Below are positions 43,400 through 58,426 of a stretch of 64,000 bases of DNA, in pieces. The DNA is from Cycas panzhihuaensis. Its lineage: Eukaryota > Cycadophyta. The translations under genes and the position numbers were made by a program. How positions within the stretch are numbered: the first letter of the stretch is position 1; the number at the start of each line of letters is the position of its first letter. The notes beneath the pieces are model-generated. The model had not been told where the DNA came from, made no database searches, and saw only the letters and a list, made by a program, of their open reading frames with translations. The DNA lies in assembly GCA_023213395.1 (NCBI GenBank), contig CM041465.1:221037741-221101740 (forward strand). The letters run 5' to 3'.

Positions 43400-44741
43400 G
43401 GCCCCTCTGCCCATCTAGGTTTGCATATCTTTTCTCAAAATACTAGATGAATTTTATTTTTCTCCTCTGATCCAGACTAGAGAAATATTTTTATGATTCC
43501 CTCTATTATTGAGATGACCTTATTCAACATGATGAATAAAGACATCATATAAACTGGGATACTTTGAAGGGAAGCCACCACTAGCTAAATTTTACCTGCC
43601 AAGCTAAGTAGGGCCTCCTTCCATCCAACTAACTTCCTCTGGAATCGTCCCACAATGGGACTCTAGAGATCCTTCCTCATATTGCCCACAAAAAGAGGCA
43701 TCCCAAGGTAAACGAATGGGAGGGTCCTGATTGGGATCTCTAGAACTCTGCTAATTCTCTGCTGGAGTCTTTCTGGGGTGTTAATGAAATACACAGAGCT
43801 TTTTTCCTAATTGATTTTTTGATTTGAGGACCATTCATAAGCCTAAAGCTCATCTTTCATAGCCCTGGTTTCTCCAACAGATGCTTTACCCAAAAATATA
43901 TTATCATCTACAAACTGATGGTGGATGATATTTTCCATATTCGAGAATGGCTTTAATCCAGTCACCCAACCAACCCTCTTGGCCTCCTCCCTAGCTCTCC
44001 CTAGCAGTTCTGCCATTATGATAAAGAGATAGGGCGACATGGGGTCTCCTTGCCTTAAACCCCTCGACCTAGAAAAGAAAGGTGTCGATGAACCATTTAT
44101 CAGCACAGAAAAGGAAGGCGTTGAGATACAACACTTCATCCATTCCCTCCACACCTCATGGAAGCTAAAGGCCTTGAGGTAATCAAGGAGGCAGTCCCAA
44201 GTAACCGTATCATAAGCTTTAGACATATTAATTTTCACTATCATACCTGCTTCCTTTCTGTGATACATTGAATGAATCATCGCGTGTACAGTAATTATAC
44301 CATCCACAATCTCTTTAGCTTTAACAAATCCATCCTGATTAGCAGATATAATAGATGATAGACACTCCTTAAGGCAGTTTGCCAACAATTTCAGAAAAAT
44401 CTTATACTTAACATTACACAAGCTGATTGGCCTGAAGTCCTCCATAACCTCCACCCCCATTTTTTTAGGTATCAGCACCAAAAAGGTAGATTGCCACTCC
44501 TTCAAAATTGTCTTCTTCTCAAAGAATTTGTTCACTGCCTCTTTCAGATCATCCTTTATAATGTTCCAGTATTCTTGAAAGAAACCCAGGGGAAAACCAT
44601 CTGGCCCTGGGGCCTTATCCCATCCCATGCTGAATAGAGCCCTCTCCACTTCATCCAAGGAAAATGACTTTGTCAGCTTTCTATTTTGGATCTCATTGAT
44701 AGACCGCGAGATACAACTCATCAGGTTTGAGCATAACTCCC
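43400..44741 (-). pseudogene. LINE-3 reverse transcriptase
   Basis: A frame of about 300 codons within 44741-43843 has KAPGPDGFPLGFFQEYW, MEDFRPISLCNVKYKIFLKL, GLRQGDPMSPYLFIIMAELL and the catalytic FVDDNIFLG. Both catalytic Asp are intact. KINMSKAYDTVTWDCLLDYL carries the first catalytic Asp position as N-M-S-K, where D-x-x-K is usual. Further conserved RT thumb sequence follows with stops. The ATG at 44862 lies in element A sequence, so the LINE frame is only open by chance upstream of 44741. Confidence 0.88.
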
Positions 44742-44757
44742 ACCTCCCTTTAATTAC

Positions 44758-44880
44758 CATTAGCCATTTGAGTAGTCCATTTCTTTTCATGAACTTGCCT
44801 CTAAAGTTTACATTTTTCAATAAATCTAAGTCGTATAAAATTATAACTACTCCTGGAGTCAATTAATACTGTAAAGTCTT
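44758..44880 (-). pseudogene. Element A protease, N-terminal part
   Basis: TVLIDSRSSYNFIRLRFIEK, then KKWTTQMANGN. The catalytic D-S-G is D-S-R. It joins 41617 after removing LINE-3. Confidence 0.75.
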
Positions 44881-46390
44881 GACTAGTAATTTTACCTTCT
44901 TCTTACACCATCATGAATTAGTGGTCAACCTATCTTCTCTCAAAATTTACCCACATAAATATCTACCATATTTCCTTAGTTATATCTAGGACAATAAGCT
45001 TTATTTCTATGTTATATGCTCTTCCACTTATACTAGTTCTTTGGGGGAATTTGGCAGTAAAATATTCTCTCTCATCATATATATAGCATCTTCCTATAAC
45101 TCAAATTTTGAGCTATTTATAGTTGGTAAGTTTGGGCTTATGTTTCCTTATAAGAGGCTGAGATTTTTGCGTTCCTAATTAAATTAATAAGGTCTAAAAT
45201 TTCTTCTTTGTTATCCCAGTTTCATTGGTTTCTTCCTCTTCTAGCTAATGGGCTTGCTATGTAGCCTTATCTATTAATTTTCATAGTGTTTGGCCTTATG
45301 AATGGTTTCCTTGAAAGTCTTTAGTTTTAATATAATGATCCTATTTTGTGTCCCTTCATTTAACCCATTAAAGAATTTGTGTACTGTCACCTTTTCCTCT
45401 TGTATATAAGGTACATACTATAATAATTCTATGAATTCCCTTTCTTACTCATCAATAATCCTCCTTCCTTTTTATAATTCATGAAATGTTCTAACTTTTT
45501 TATCATAGTACTATACTGATAAATACTTATGCTTGAAGTATTTCATGAACTTACTCCATCTCAAGTCTCTCTCTCTTAAAAACCCTTTACTTTATTATGG
45601 TGATCCTACCATAGAGATGTTTTTCCTTTTATATTATAAATCTCTATTCTTATCTTTGCATTAGAGCAAAAATCATTCATGTTACAATATTTTTCAATAT
45701 TCAACATCTAAGCATTAGCCTCATATTCATTTTTTATTTCTCTATAAAAAATAGGAGATTTTACCTTTCTTATTTTATATTAGAGTGCATCTCTCCCTTC
45801 TCCTTGTTTTCTATGTCTCGGTCTTAATCTTGAAGTTCCATTAGGGATGGAGTTCTAGAGGAATGATATTCTTAACTAAGGTCTCTTGCCCTCTTCCTGA
45901 TTCTTCTATTTTCATGCTTTTGGGTAGAGGGTTCCTAGGACCTGCTTCTTCATCCATTGCTCACTATATTTCTAAGCCTTTTAGACCATTCTTAGTCTAT
46001 CATCCTCTCGACATTATTAAGCATAGTCTCATGGTTCGTAAGAATCCTCTTATTATCTTCTTTATAAATCCTCAACTATTCTTGTAAGTCTAACATAATC
46101 TCTAATATGGCCCTTAAAATATATGTCCTTAGTCCATCTCTTAGTTGTGGAATTATCTCCAACTCTATTCCATTAATGTTCACTTCATCTTAACCTTCCT
46201 GGGGCAGACTAAAGTCATCATTGAACTTGTCTATTCTTTATTCTCATTTCATTTGTGTCCTAATTCAATGTTATATTAAACTATGTTTTAGCAAATTTAA
46301 GAATAATTAGACAATGTTATAGCTTATCAACACTGATTAGCTTCAAGTTTACTATGTTAAGGGGGGTATTTGGTAGCCTTTTGAAACCTA
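44881..46390 (-). pseudogene. Element A gag remnant
   Basis: The minus strand gives pieces such as KKGNS-x-NYYSMYLIYKRKR, NSLMG-x-MKGHKIGSLY and RKPFIRPNTMKINR around 45200-45560. The pattern (EFxxLxxYVPxxxxxExxxVxxFxxGLxxxxxxxI) is that of the gypsy gag domain. The region is heavily mutated, with many stops. No CCHC knuckle is confirmed. The plus frame 45863-46087 is a shadow. Confidence 0.5.
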
Positions 46391-46402
46391 GCTCCGATAC
46401 CA
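46391..46402 (-). other. Primer-binding site of element A
   Basis: The minus strand reads TGGTATCGGAGC, one change from the initiator-Met tRNA site, four bases from the LTR. Confidence 0.7.
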
Positions 46403-46406
46403 ATTT

Positions 46407-50527
<4,121 letters not shown>

Positions 50528-50699
50528 AAAAGTTATGAAATCATACTGTGTATATCTTTTTTTTTTTTTTATATGGTCTAAATAAATGAGGAGATTAAAA
50601 AAGGGCCTCAACCCCTATACAAAGACTACCATTATTGACTGCATAGATCCATCGTGACAATCCCATGACCTAACTAATCATAGGAACTCCACCTATCAT

Positions 50700-51495
50700 G
50701 CTATAATCTCCCCTAGCCATAATAAACCCTGTGGTTAACTTTATATATCCTAAACTCAGCTAGAGCATAAACCCCCCTGATATTTCCTGACCAGACCCAT
50801 CATCTCCTTAAGGAAATCATCCCTCCACACTATGTTCCTCCTAAACTAAACCCCCCAGTTTACCAACCAATCTACTACTGCATTTCCCTCCCTATAGATG
50901 TGATCCATCCTACCATTTTCTCTCCTTTGAAGTGTCACCTTAACATCATTAATCATAGCCCTATGCTTCCAATCTAGATCTACTTATCCTTTAATTAGTT
51001 TTATTACATTTAAGGAATCCCCTTCCACTATAACTTTCAGGTACCCCTCTCAGGCAACCAAATCCATAAAATTTCCCATCGCTTTAAGCTCTACCCTATG
51101 GTTTGTCTAGATACCATAATATTATGCAAAAGCCCAAAGCACCTTACCATCTTTATCTCTGTAGAACGCACCTCCCCCACCTCACTAAGGTTATCTTTAG
51201 ATGCGCCATCAAAATGAACTTTAACCTAGTCCCCCAATGGGAGGCTCCATGCTCCTTGCCTCTTAGTTTTTGCCTTTTGTTTGAGGTTTAATATGTCCCA
51301 ACTTACTAGAATCTTCCATTCCTTACGAAAAATTAAACCTTCCTCCTTCTCCTTAAGGGACTCTTTTAGGGCTACCTTAATGATCCCTAATAGTCTTACT
51401 TCATTTAGACTTTTATATTGAAAGGTATGCCTATTCCTTTCTTTCCAAATATTCAATAACAACATGGGTAAGGAGGTTAACCACAAGGAGCTCAA
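50700..51495 (-). pseudogene. LINE-2 RNase H
   Basis: VKVHFDGASKDNLSEVGGGA, DGKVLWAFAQYYG, NHRVELKAM and VIVEGDSLNVIKLIKG carry the D, E and D motifs. DHIYREGNAVVDWLVNWGV carries the last Asp. All catalytic positions are readable and stops are few. Confidence 0.8.
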
Positions 51496-51648
51496 GGTCT
51501 TGGTCTCAAAAGGGCTTACCTAAGCAGCAATCAAGTCCTTCACAATCACAGGAAGGACCCATGATACCCTGAAGGAACTCCATAACATTGTCCACATCTC
51601 CCAAGTATAGGAGCAATGTATAGAAATATGATCCAAGGTCTCCTCCTT

Positions 51649-52050
51649 CTAAAGGGAGATAGTACATCCATTTGCCAACAAAATACCTCTCTTCCTTAAA
51701 TTGTCTAGGGTGAGAATCTTATTCTTGAGGCATAGCCACCAAAATATGGAAATCTTGGGGATTAAACCCATGTTCCAAATTCCCCCAAATAGCTTCTCTT
51801 CATTTATACCTTTCTCAGATATCAGAAAGAAGTAACCTAATTTAATTATGTAGTTCCATGAGGGGGACCCAGGCCAAACCATAGAGTCATTTTTAGGAAT
51901 TTTGGGAATATACATTTTATTTATCTCCTTCCTAAGGGTTGCCTTATGTTGCTCTCCAGTAGTTTCGTGAGGGATTTCTTTGAAAATTTTCCATACCTTC
52001 CTGTCCTCATAGACCTCCCCGTAACCCTCTACCTTTTTCCTATAATTACT
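51649..52050 (-). pseudogene. LINE-2 zf-RVT region
   Basis: SPSWNYIIKLGYFFLISEKG, LIPKISIFWWLCLKNKILTL, LRKRGILLANGCTISL and then ETLDHISIHCSYTWEMW. The Cys-x-x-Cys/His-x-x-x-x-Cys zinc pattern is partly kept. Confidence 0.78.
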
Positions 52051-52456
52051 TTTATAGACAACCTGTATAGGTGCAAGGGCCAGTGTTTTATTTAGTTGGG
52101 TCTAGTCGCACCTGATATCCTCCTAGAAATCAATTATCTTTCCATCCCTAAGGAACCAGTAAACCCCTAGTGCTAACATATCCCTTGCATAGAATAGACT
52201 CCTCTAGATTATCGAACCCTGCTTAACTGGGGCATTATGCTTTAAGTACTGATTATCTCTAAGATATTTCCAAGCAATAATCTTGATATTATATATATCT
52301 TTGATACCATATAGGAAATTTGATTTAACTTGATGTACCTTAATAAATTTATCATGTAACCAAGTATAAAGGATTGTGTAAAGCATTTATATCATGTGGC
52401 TTGCATGAATAATAAATAAAATGATTCATGAAGTGTTTAATATAAATGCTTAAATA

Positions 52457-53091
<635 letters not shown>

Positions 53092-53096
<5 letters not shown>

Positions 53097-53375
53097 ATTT
53101 CGTCATGACAAACTAGTGTTATACGTGAAAAACCCTTGATAGAAAAAATCACAAGAGAAATGTAGAGCTTAGTTGTCTCTTAAATTATACTTTTGATATG
53201 TGTGTGTATGCATATAAAGTTTTATCACCTCATATATACCTAATAGGATATAAGAATCTCATCAAACAATAATATCATACTAATACATCATCCACTTAAA
53301 TCATGTGTGAGAACCTTTACATTAACCATTCACAACTTAACCACTAAATAAAAAAATATAAAATTTAATATTCCA
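53092..53375 (-). repeat. LTR end of element E (D-like)
   Basis: It aligns with the right half of the element D LTRs (for example GTGAAAAA...CACAAGAGAA and TATGTGTGTGTATGCATAT) and ends ATATTCCA. The reverse-complement polypurine tract ATACTTCTCCTTAAT follows at 53376-53390. The other half of the LTR lies across or left of the (AT)n array and is not resolved. Confidence 0.6.
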
Positions 53376-53390
53376 ATACTTCTCCTTAAT

Positions 53391-55364
53391 ATTTAATTTA
53401 TGAAACCTTTTAATATTTTCATAATCATGTTGGATCACTTGCTCATTTGTCATCTTAAATTACCTATAAATATTAATCAATTAAACTTGTCTTCAACATG
53501 CTTACTTTCTTATAAGTAAAAGTCATATCACCACCACCTATTAATCATTAATCAAATATGATTTAAACTTATATATGAAGCTCCATCTCAATAATTTCAT
53601 ATATTTCACCTATAAGTTGTAAAATAAACTTATCAGCTTATTAGCATACCATATCATTGATGTTCATATAAAATACCAACTATTTATTAGAATGTATAGG
53701 TAATCAACCACTGGAATCATTAGTTAACTAGGAAGTATTTCATATATATGGTTCATTAAATTTATTAACAAAAAATAACATATTTCAAGAATAAGCTAAA
53801 CTACTTGGTTAGATATATATGAAATAAAAAGAGTAGCTTGTGAATCTTCTCTTGCTGGTTAGATAAATGTATTATAAAAAGAGTAGTTTGTGGATCTTCA
53901 CTTACCTCTTATTTTACGAGATATTAAAAAACTCGTGTTATTTCAATTGATGATTCTTCACAAGGTAATACTTTTAACTTTCTTTAGAAAATAATCATTC
54001 TTAATCAATCATCAAACTAATGAAACTTCAAGAATAGAGTATACCACTGGGTTTATTAGGTTTATTGTAATAAGGTCATATGTGTGATGTGCTCCATACC
54101 ACTTGTCCTACACAATTATAAAATTTCTAACTAAAAATATACTATTAATTGGACTTCTCAACAATTGACCCTAATTTTATGGATAACCCACAACCATTAT
54201 TTCCAATCAGTTAATCATATGATAACTTTCCTCATCTTATATTAAGGGGGGAAGTTTTATTTAATCTTAAATAACTTCTTAATCAAACACAACAGGTGGT
54301 GTTTTCATTATTCATTTAAATATTCAAACTAAGTGATTATTCATTCAACTAAATTAAGTAATTATTCACCAACATTTTGTCAAATCCTTATATATTAATT
54401 TTTTCATATACTTAGGGGCTTTCATTATCATGTCTAACATGTAAATGTATAAATATGTTATTACTTCTCCACTTTTTCATAAAAAAATAGGATCTCATGT
54501 GCTTCACAATCTTAAATTTGAGCCATAATGTGTAAAATAACCCTTAAATTCTTTCCCATCCAAAAAGTATCTACAATCATTATTATATATTCATTTGCAT
54601 CAACATGTATATAATACCTTTAAAATCACAAAAAAATACCTTTAATTACTCATAAATCAAATTTATGAATATGTCAAAAGGTATTTATCCAAATCTACCA
54701 ATTAAAATATCTATCATACAATCCTTGAAATATGCATCATAATTACTTATTTTAAATGTCTTTGTTTCTTCTTTTCTATGGTTTAAACAATATTCATATC
54801 AGATGTCATATTAAAAAGTTATGCTTAAAATAGTGTCAATATGCTATAAAAAATGCATTAGGGACAATAGTAATACCTACTACTAAATTGATAATAACTT
54901 TTAGTTTTCATATACAATTGAATTAAAACCACTTTCAATAGAAATTATGCTTCAAACCACACCTATTTGAAAAATATTTGAGGTTAATTAGATATTTGTA
55001 GGTCCTACTATAACCATTTAAAGTTGTAGTAACATATTTTCTACTATATAGATGATAATAGATAATAGGTTGAGATTAAAACTCTTATAACTTTAAAAAT
55101 TCTATTCCAAACCCTATAATATAGCCATTAAATTTATGGCACAAGTTAAAAATCTCAAATCTATGGTTTCTTTTTCTAAAGTTAGTTATCTAGGGTTTCT
55201 AAAATAATATATCATTTATGATTTTTTGATTGGGTATCTGATTATATTTTAGAGATTAAATTATGACTAATTGATTTGTGCTTGATTTCTTCTCTTTGGT
55301 AATGCTCAATAACTATAAATCAATGGTGAATGGCATTATTCAATGCCACAACCATACTATTTAT
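53391..55364 (-). mobile_element. Interior of element E, non-coding relative of element D
   Basis: It is AT-rich with no retroelement protein. Blocks match the interior of D in order: the TTAATATTTAAT start, AAGAGTAGCTTRTGAA..TT, and CTAAACTACTTRG. It ends at a minus-strand primer-like site at 55365. Confidence 0.5.
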
Positions 55365-55376
55365 TCTCTAATACCA
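55365..55376 (-). other. Primer-binding-like site
   Basis: The minus strand reads TGGTATTAGAGA. It abuts the third A-type LTR copy at 55377, while the sequence to its left is D/E-like. Which element it belongs to is therefore unclear. Confidence 0.55.
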
Positions 55377-58084
55377 TAACTATAGTAGCCTTATTAGGGG
55401 GCAAAATATACATGATAGATACCTACTTAACTAGGTAAGTACCAAACTTCCCTAATAATATTTGTTGAAAGCTCAAGTTATTTATTAATTTCTTTTTTTT
55501 TTAGTGAATTTAGTAAAGTCATTACCCATATGATGTGAAAAATTTTAAGAGAATAGGGTTACTTATACATTTATAAACATGTCTCTTTTGTCTAAAAGAA
55601 TACTTGCTAACCATATAAAAGAATATAAAATGGTAGCCATTAAATATACCAATATGCCAAATATTATTAGTAGAAAAGGGGAAGAGCCAACCGTATTACA
55701 ATAGAGGGATTCACCACCCAACCTTTCATATTCCTTAATAGGAAAGTATCCATGATATGGGGTGATGGTATGAACATTAGAATAATGGTAATTCACTTTC
55801 CACACAATTCTCAAATTATTCCTTCTTATAAGTCTTCACTAAAATACTAATTTCTATAAGTAGACACTACTATGATACTTTGTTTTATGTTATAGCAATT
55901 TAAGCTCATCACTTTACTCATCTTTTAGGATGATAATTATAAAATGCCATACACCATGTGGCTCATGCATAAACAAACTCAATAGAGTATCTCATTATTC
56001 TACTGTGTATCCCATACTATGCAACCAATCACAAAAAAGGTGTGGATTCACTCCACACTTAAGGAAAGGAGGATTCATTTCACTTTAAAGGAATTATGGA
56101 CTCACTCCACTCCTTAAAGAAATATGGACTTACTCTACTCTTTACAATGATAGGGAATCAATCCATTTACTATTATAAAATTATATATATTGCATAATCT
56201 TGATTTATTTTTTAGGATAAACCAATAATAGCATGCCTCATATGGCTTATTGTTATAACAATCTTAAAGGACTAGATTATTGTGCAACCACATACCTTAC
56301 ACATGCATTTAATTAAGATCTAATTATGGACTCACTCTACTTCTTCAAAGCTTATGGAATCACTCTACACCATAAAGAGTTATGGCCTCACACCACTAAA
56401 GAAATATAGCCTCATACCACTTGGTAAAAGAGATGTGGACTCACTCCACCCTATTACAAACTATCAATAACACTCATGAATAATATAATGATATTAAAAT
56501 AGTAATTCACTTATATAATATTGATAGAAACTAGTCATATCCCTTCATAGGATAGTTATAACCACCAAAAAACTATTGGTTATCAAAGAGAATCACTTTT
56601 AATCATAAACTAATCTAGAAAAATGCCTTCTCTAAGATCAAGTTTCAATGCTAGAATAATCTCAAGTATAACAAGTTACCCAAATCTATTGTATGCTACT
56701 AATTTGTTTCAAACCCTACTGCTATTATTTCCTTCTTCTATCCATTTTCAATTGGGTTTGGGTTTTACTAAATTTTCTTTCTAACTCCTTCTTCTTTAAT
56801 CAAACTTGGACTTACACAAAGAGCTCTTCCCCCCAAAATTTTCTAAAATTTCCCACACTAGCCCAAGATAACTTCTATCTCACCTCTACCAAGTCAAACC
56901 TCCTCCACAAACATAATTTCATTTATTATCATTAATTTTATTAATGCTAATGGAGGTTATAGGCTTTAGTGGCTAGAATCATACATGTAATAACTATAAA
57001 AAATGACTTCTAATTATTGTTGTTTTATTAATTATCAACTACCCACTACTTTCATCCTTAAAAACATCTCTTGATAGGGAATTTTTAGTGGTTCCTACCT
57101 ATCCAAGAGTATATATGACTTCAATATAATTTCAATAAGACTAATTTAATGAGATTCTATCAAATAATGAGAAAGTTATGAGTTAAACTATGAAAGTTTG
57201 TCAATTATTCTTCAAACTACCATACTATTCTTTTGATATTTTGGCATAATAAGTATACTTTACAAGTATGAATAATTAGATTTATTCACATATTTATGAA
57301 CACCTTTGAATAAGAATTCCAACACAATTAGAATTATCCAATTCCAACTTTGTATGAGTGAGATATCACCAAAATAATAGAAGGTTATCTAAGAGTGATT
57401 TCACTTATTTTTGAGAGTTTAATCACATAATATAAAAATATCACCTTAAATATTTTCTAGGTAAAAAATATTTTTACATATATGAACAAGTCTTTTAAAT
57501 AGATTTGAAGTGATAGGTGGAGTGTGAAAAATAACCAAGTATTGAAATAGTTATGGCAATTTTTATAAATTGTAGATTTTGAGGGTTCTGTCCCTGTGTT
57601 TTTACTTTCTCATGAGCTCTTTTTCCACAAACTCTTTTCTTACATGAGTTTTTTTTCCTTCAAAACCCTTTTATATGGGACTCCTTCATGTAAGGCTTTT
57701 CTTATATAACTCTTTCCCTATTAACATTTCCCGTTTGGGCCTTTCCCACATATACTCTTTCCACTTTTACTATAAAACTGTGAGATTTTCACAAAAATCT
57801 ATTTTTGAAGCCTAACTTTAAACAACCATAACATTCTTATTTGGAATCTGATTTAGGAGTTCTACTACTTATTGGAAATCTCTCAATATGATCTTCATTA
57901 TGAGATAGTTATATAGAGCTAAAAGATAATTTAGGGCAATCTTTTATTCTTTTAAACTTACCAACTTAATGAGTTATTCTATTTTTGTAAATTGTGAAGT
58001 TTAAACCCTATAACTTTGAACTGCAATAATATTCTCAAATGATATTCATTTTATTTCTTCTACCACTTATCAAAAAGTTCTTGA
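55377..58084 (-). repeat. Third copy of the element A-type LTR, truncated by element F
   Basis: From about 55590 it aligns with 13600-15340/20180-20440 and with 46700-48250/49190-49730, for example AGAGCCAAC..GATTCACCACCC and GTGATAGGTGGAGTGTGAAAA. It lacks the last 800 bp because element F begins at 58085. The short-unit array (57590-57770) differs strongly from the other two copies. The minus frame 55814-55563 is not conserved. Confidence 0.65.
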
Positions 58085-58413
58085 TGTTCGGGTTAATATT
58101 CTCACCTAACTACCACCTTAGGAACACGTGAAGTGCACACATCTTTATGGTAAGTTAAGGCAATATTATTTTATTATGTATTGTCATTATTTTATATTAT
58201 TTTAAATTTAGAGGTAGGAGGTTTCTCTCCTTCTTTCCAAGCATATATTTCAAGGGGTTCAAAACCCTAGTATTCATCAACACCACCATATCAAAGGATT
58301 TTTGGATGTACTCTTAATACAATGATCTTTTGAATGTGCACTCTCAATATGGCTTCAATACTAGATTTATTTTGTATGTTCATATGCTCTGCTTTATTCT
58401 TCATACTTTAACA
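58085..58413 (+). repeat. LTR of element F (329 bp)
   Basis: TG start, CA end, direct junction with the primer site. It shares short stretches with the LTR of H (GGTAAGTTAAGG, TATTTTATTAT, GAGGTTTCTCTCC). Confidence 0.75.
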
Positions 58414-58426
58414 TGGTATCAGAGCT
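58414..58426 (+). other. Primer-binding site of element F
   Basis: TGGTATCAGAGCT, the initiator-Met tRNA type. Confidence 0.85.

Larger units (their letters stand above)
41618..44757 (-). mobile_element. LINE-3: 5'-truncated L1-type LINE inserted in the protease of element A
   Basis: The LINE occupies 41634-44741. It is flanked by a 16-bp target duplication ACCTYCCTTTAATTAC (41618-41633 and 44742-44757, one mismatch). The minus-strand 3' end is a poly-A seen as T15 at 41634. It lacks ORF1, the endonuclease and the start of the RT, so it is a typical truncated insertion. Domains from 5' to 3' are RT, zf-RVT-like and RNase H. Removing it restores the element A protease frame across the duplication. 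Confidence 0.92.
50557..52350 (-). mobile_element. LINE-2: 5'-truncated L1-type LINE (zf-RVT and RNase H only)
   Basis: Poly-A is seen as T14 at 50557-50570. Reading minus: AWKYLRDNQYLKHNAP and LLYARDMLALGVYWFLRDGK (about 52330-52130), zf-RVT in 51915-51649, the linker LLLNIWKERNRHTFQ, and RNase H (51230 to about 50700). The RT is absent, so truncation removed the 5' two-thirds. The 5' boundary is set only to within about 50 bp. No target duplication was found. Element A LTR lies to the left. Confidence 0.8.

Noticed and set aside
43843-44862. ATG at 44862 as the start of a LINE protein
   Set aside because: The first 40 codons lie in element A protease sequence read in another frame. The LINE begins at 44741, inside the target-duplication junction.
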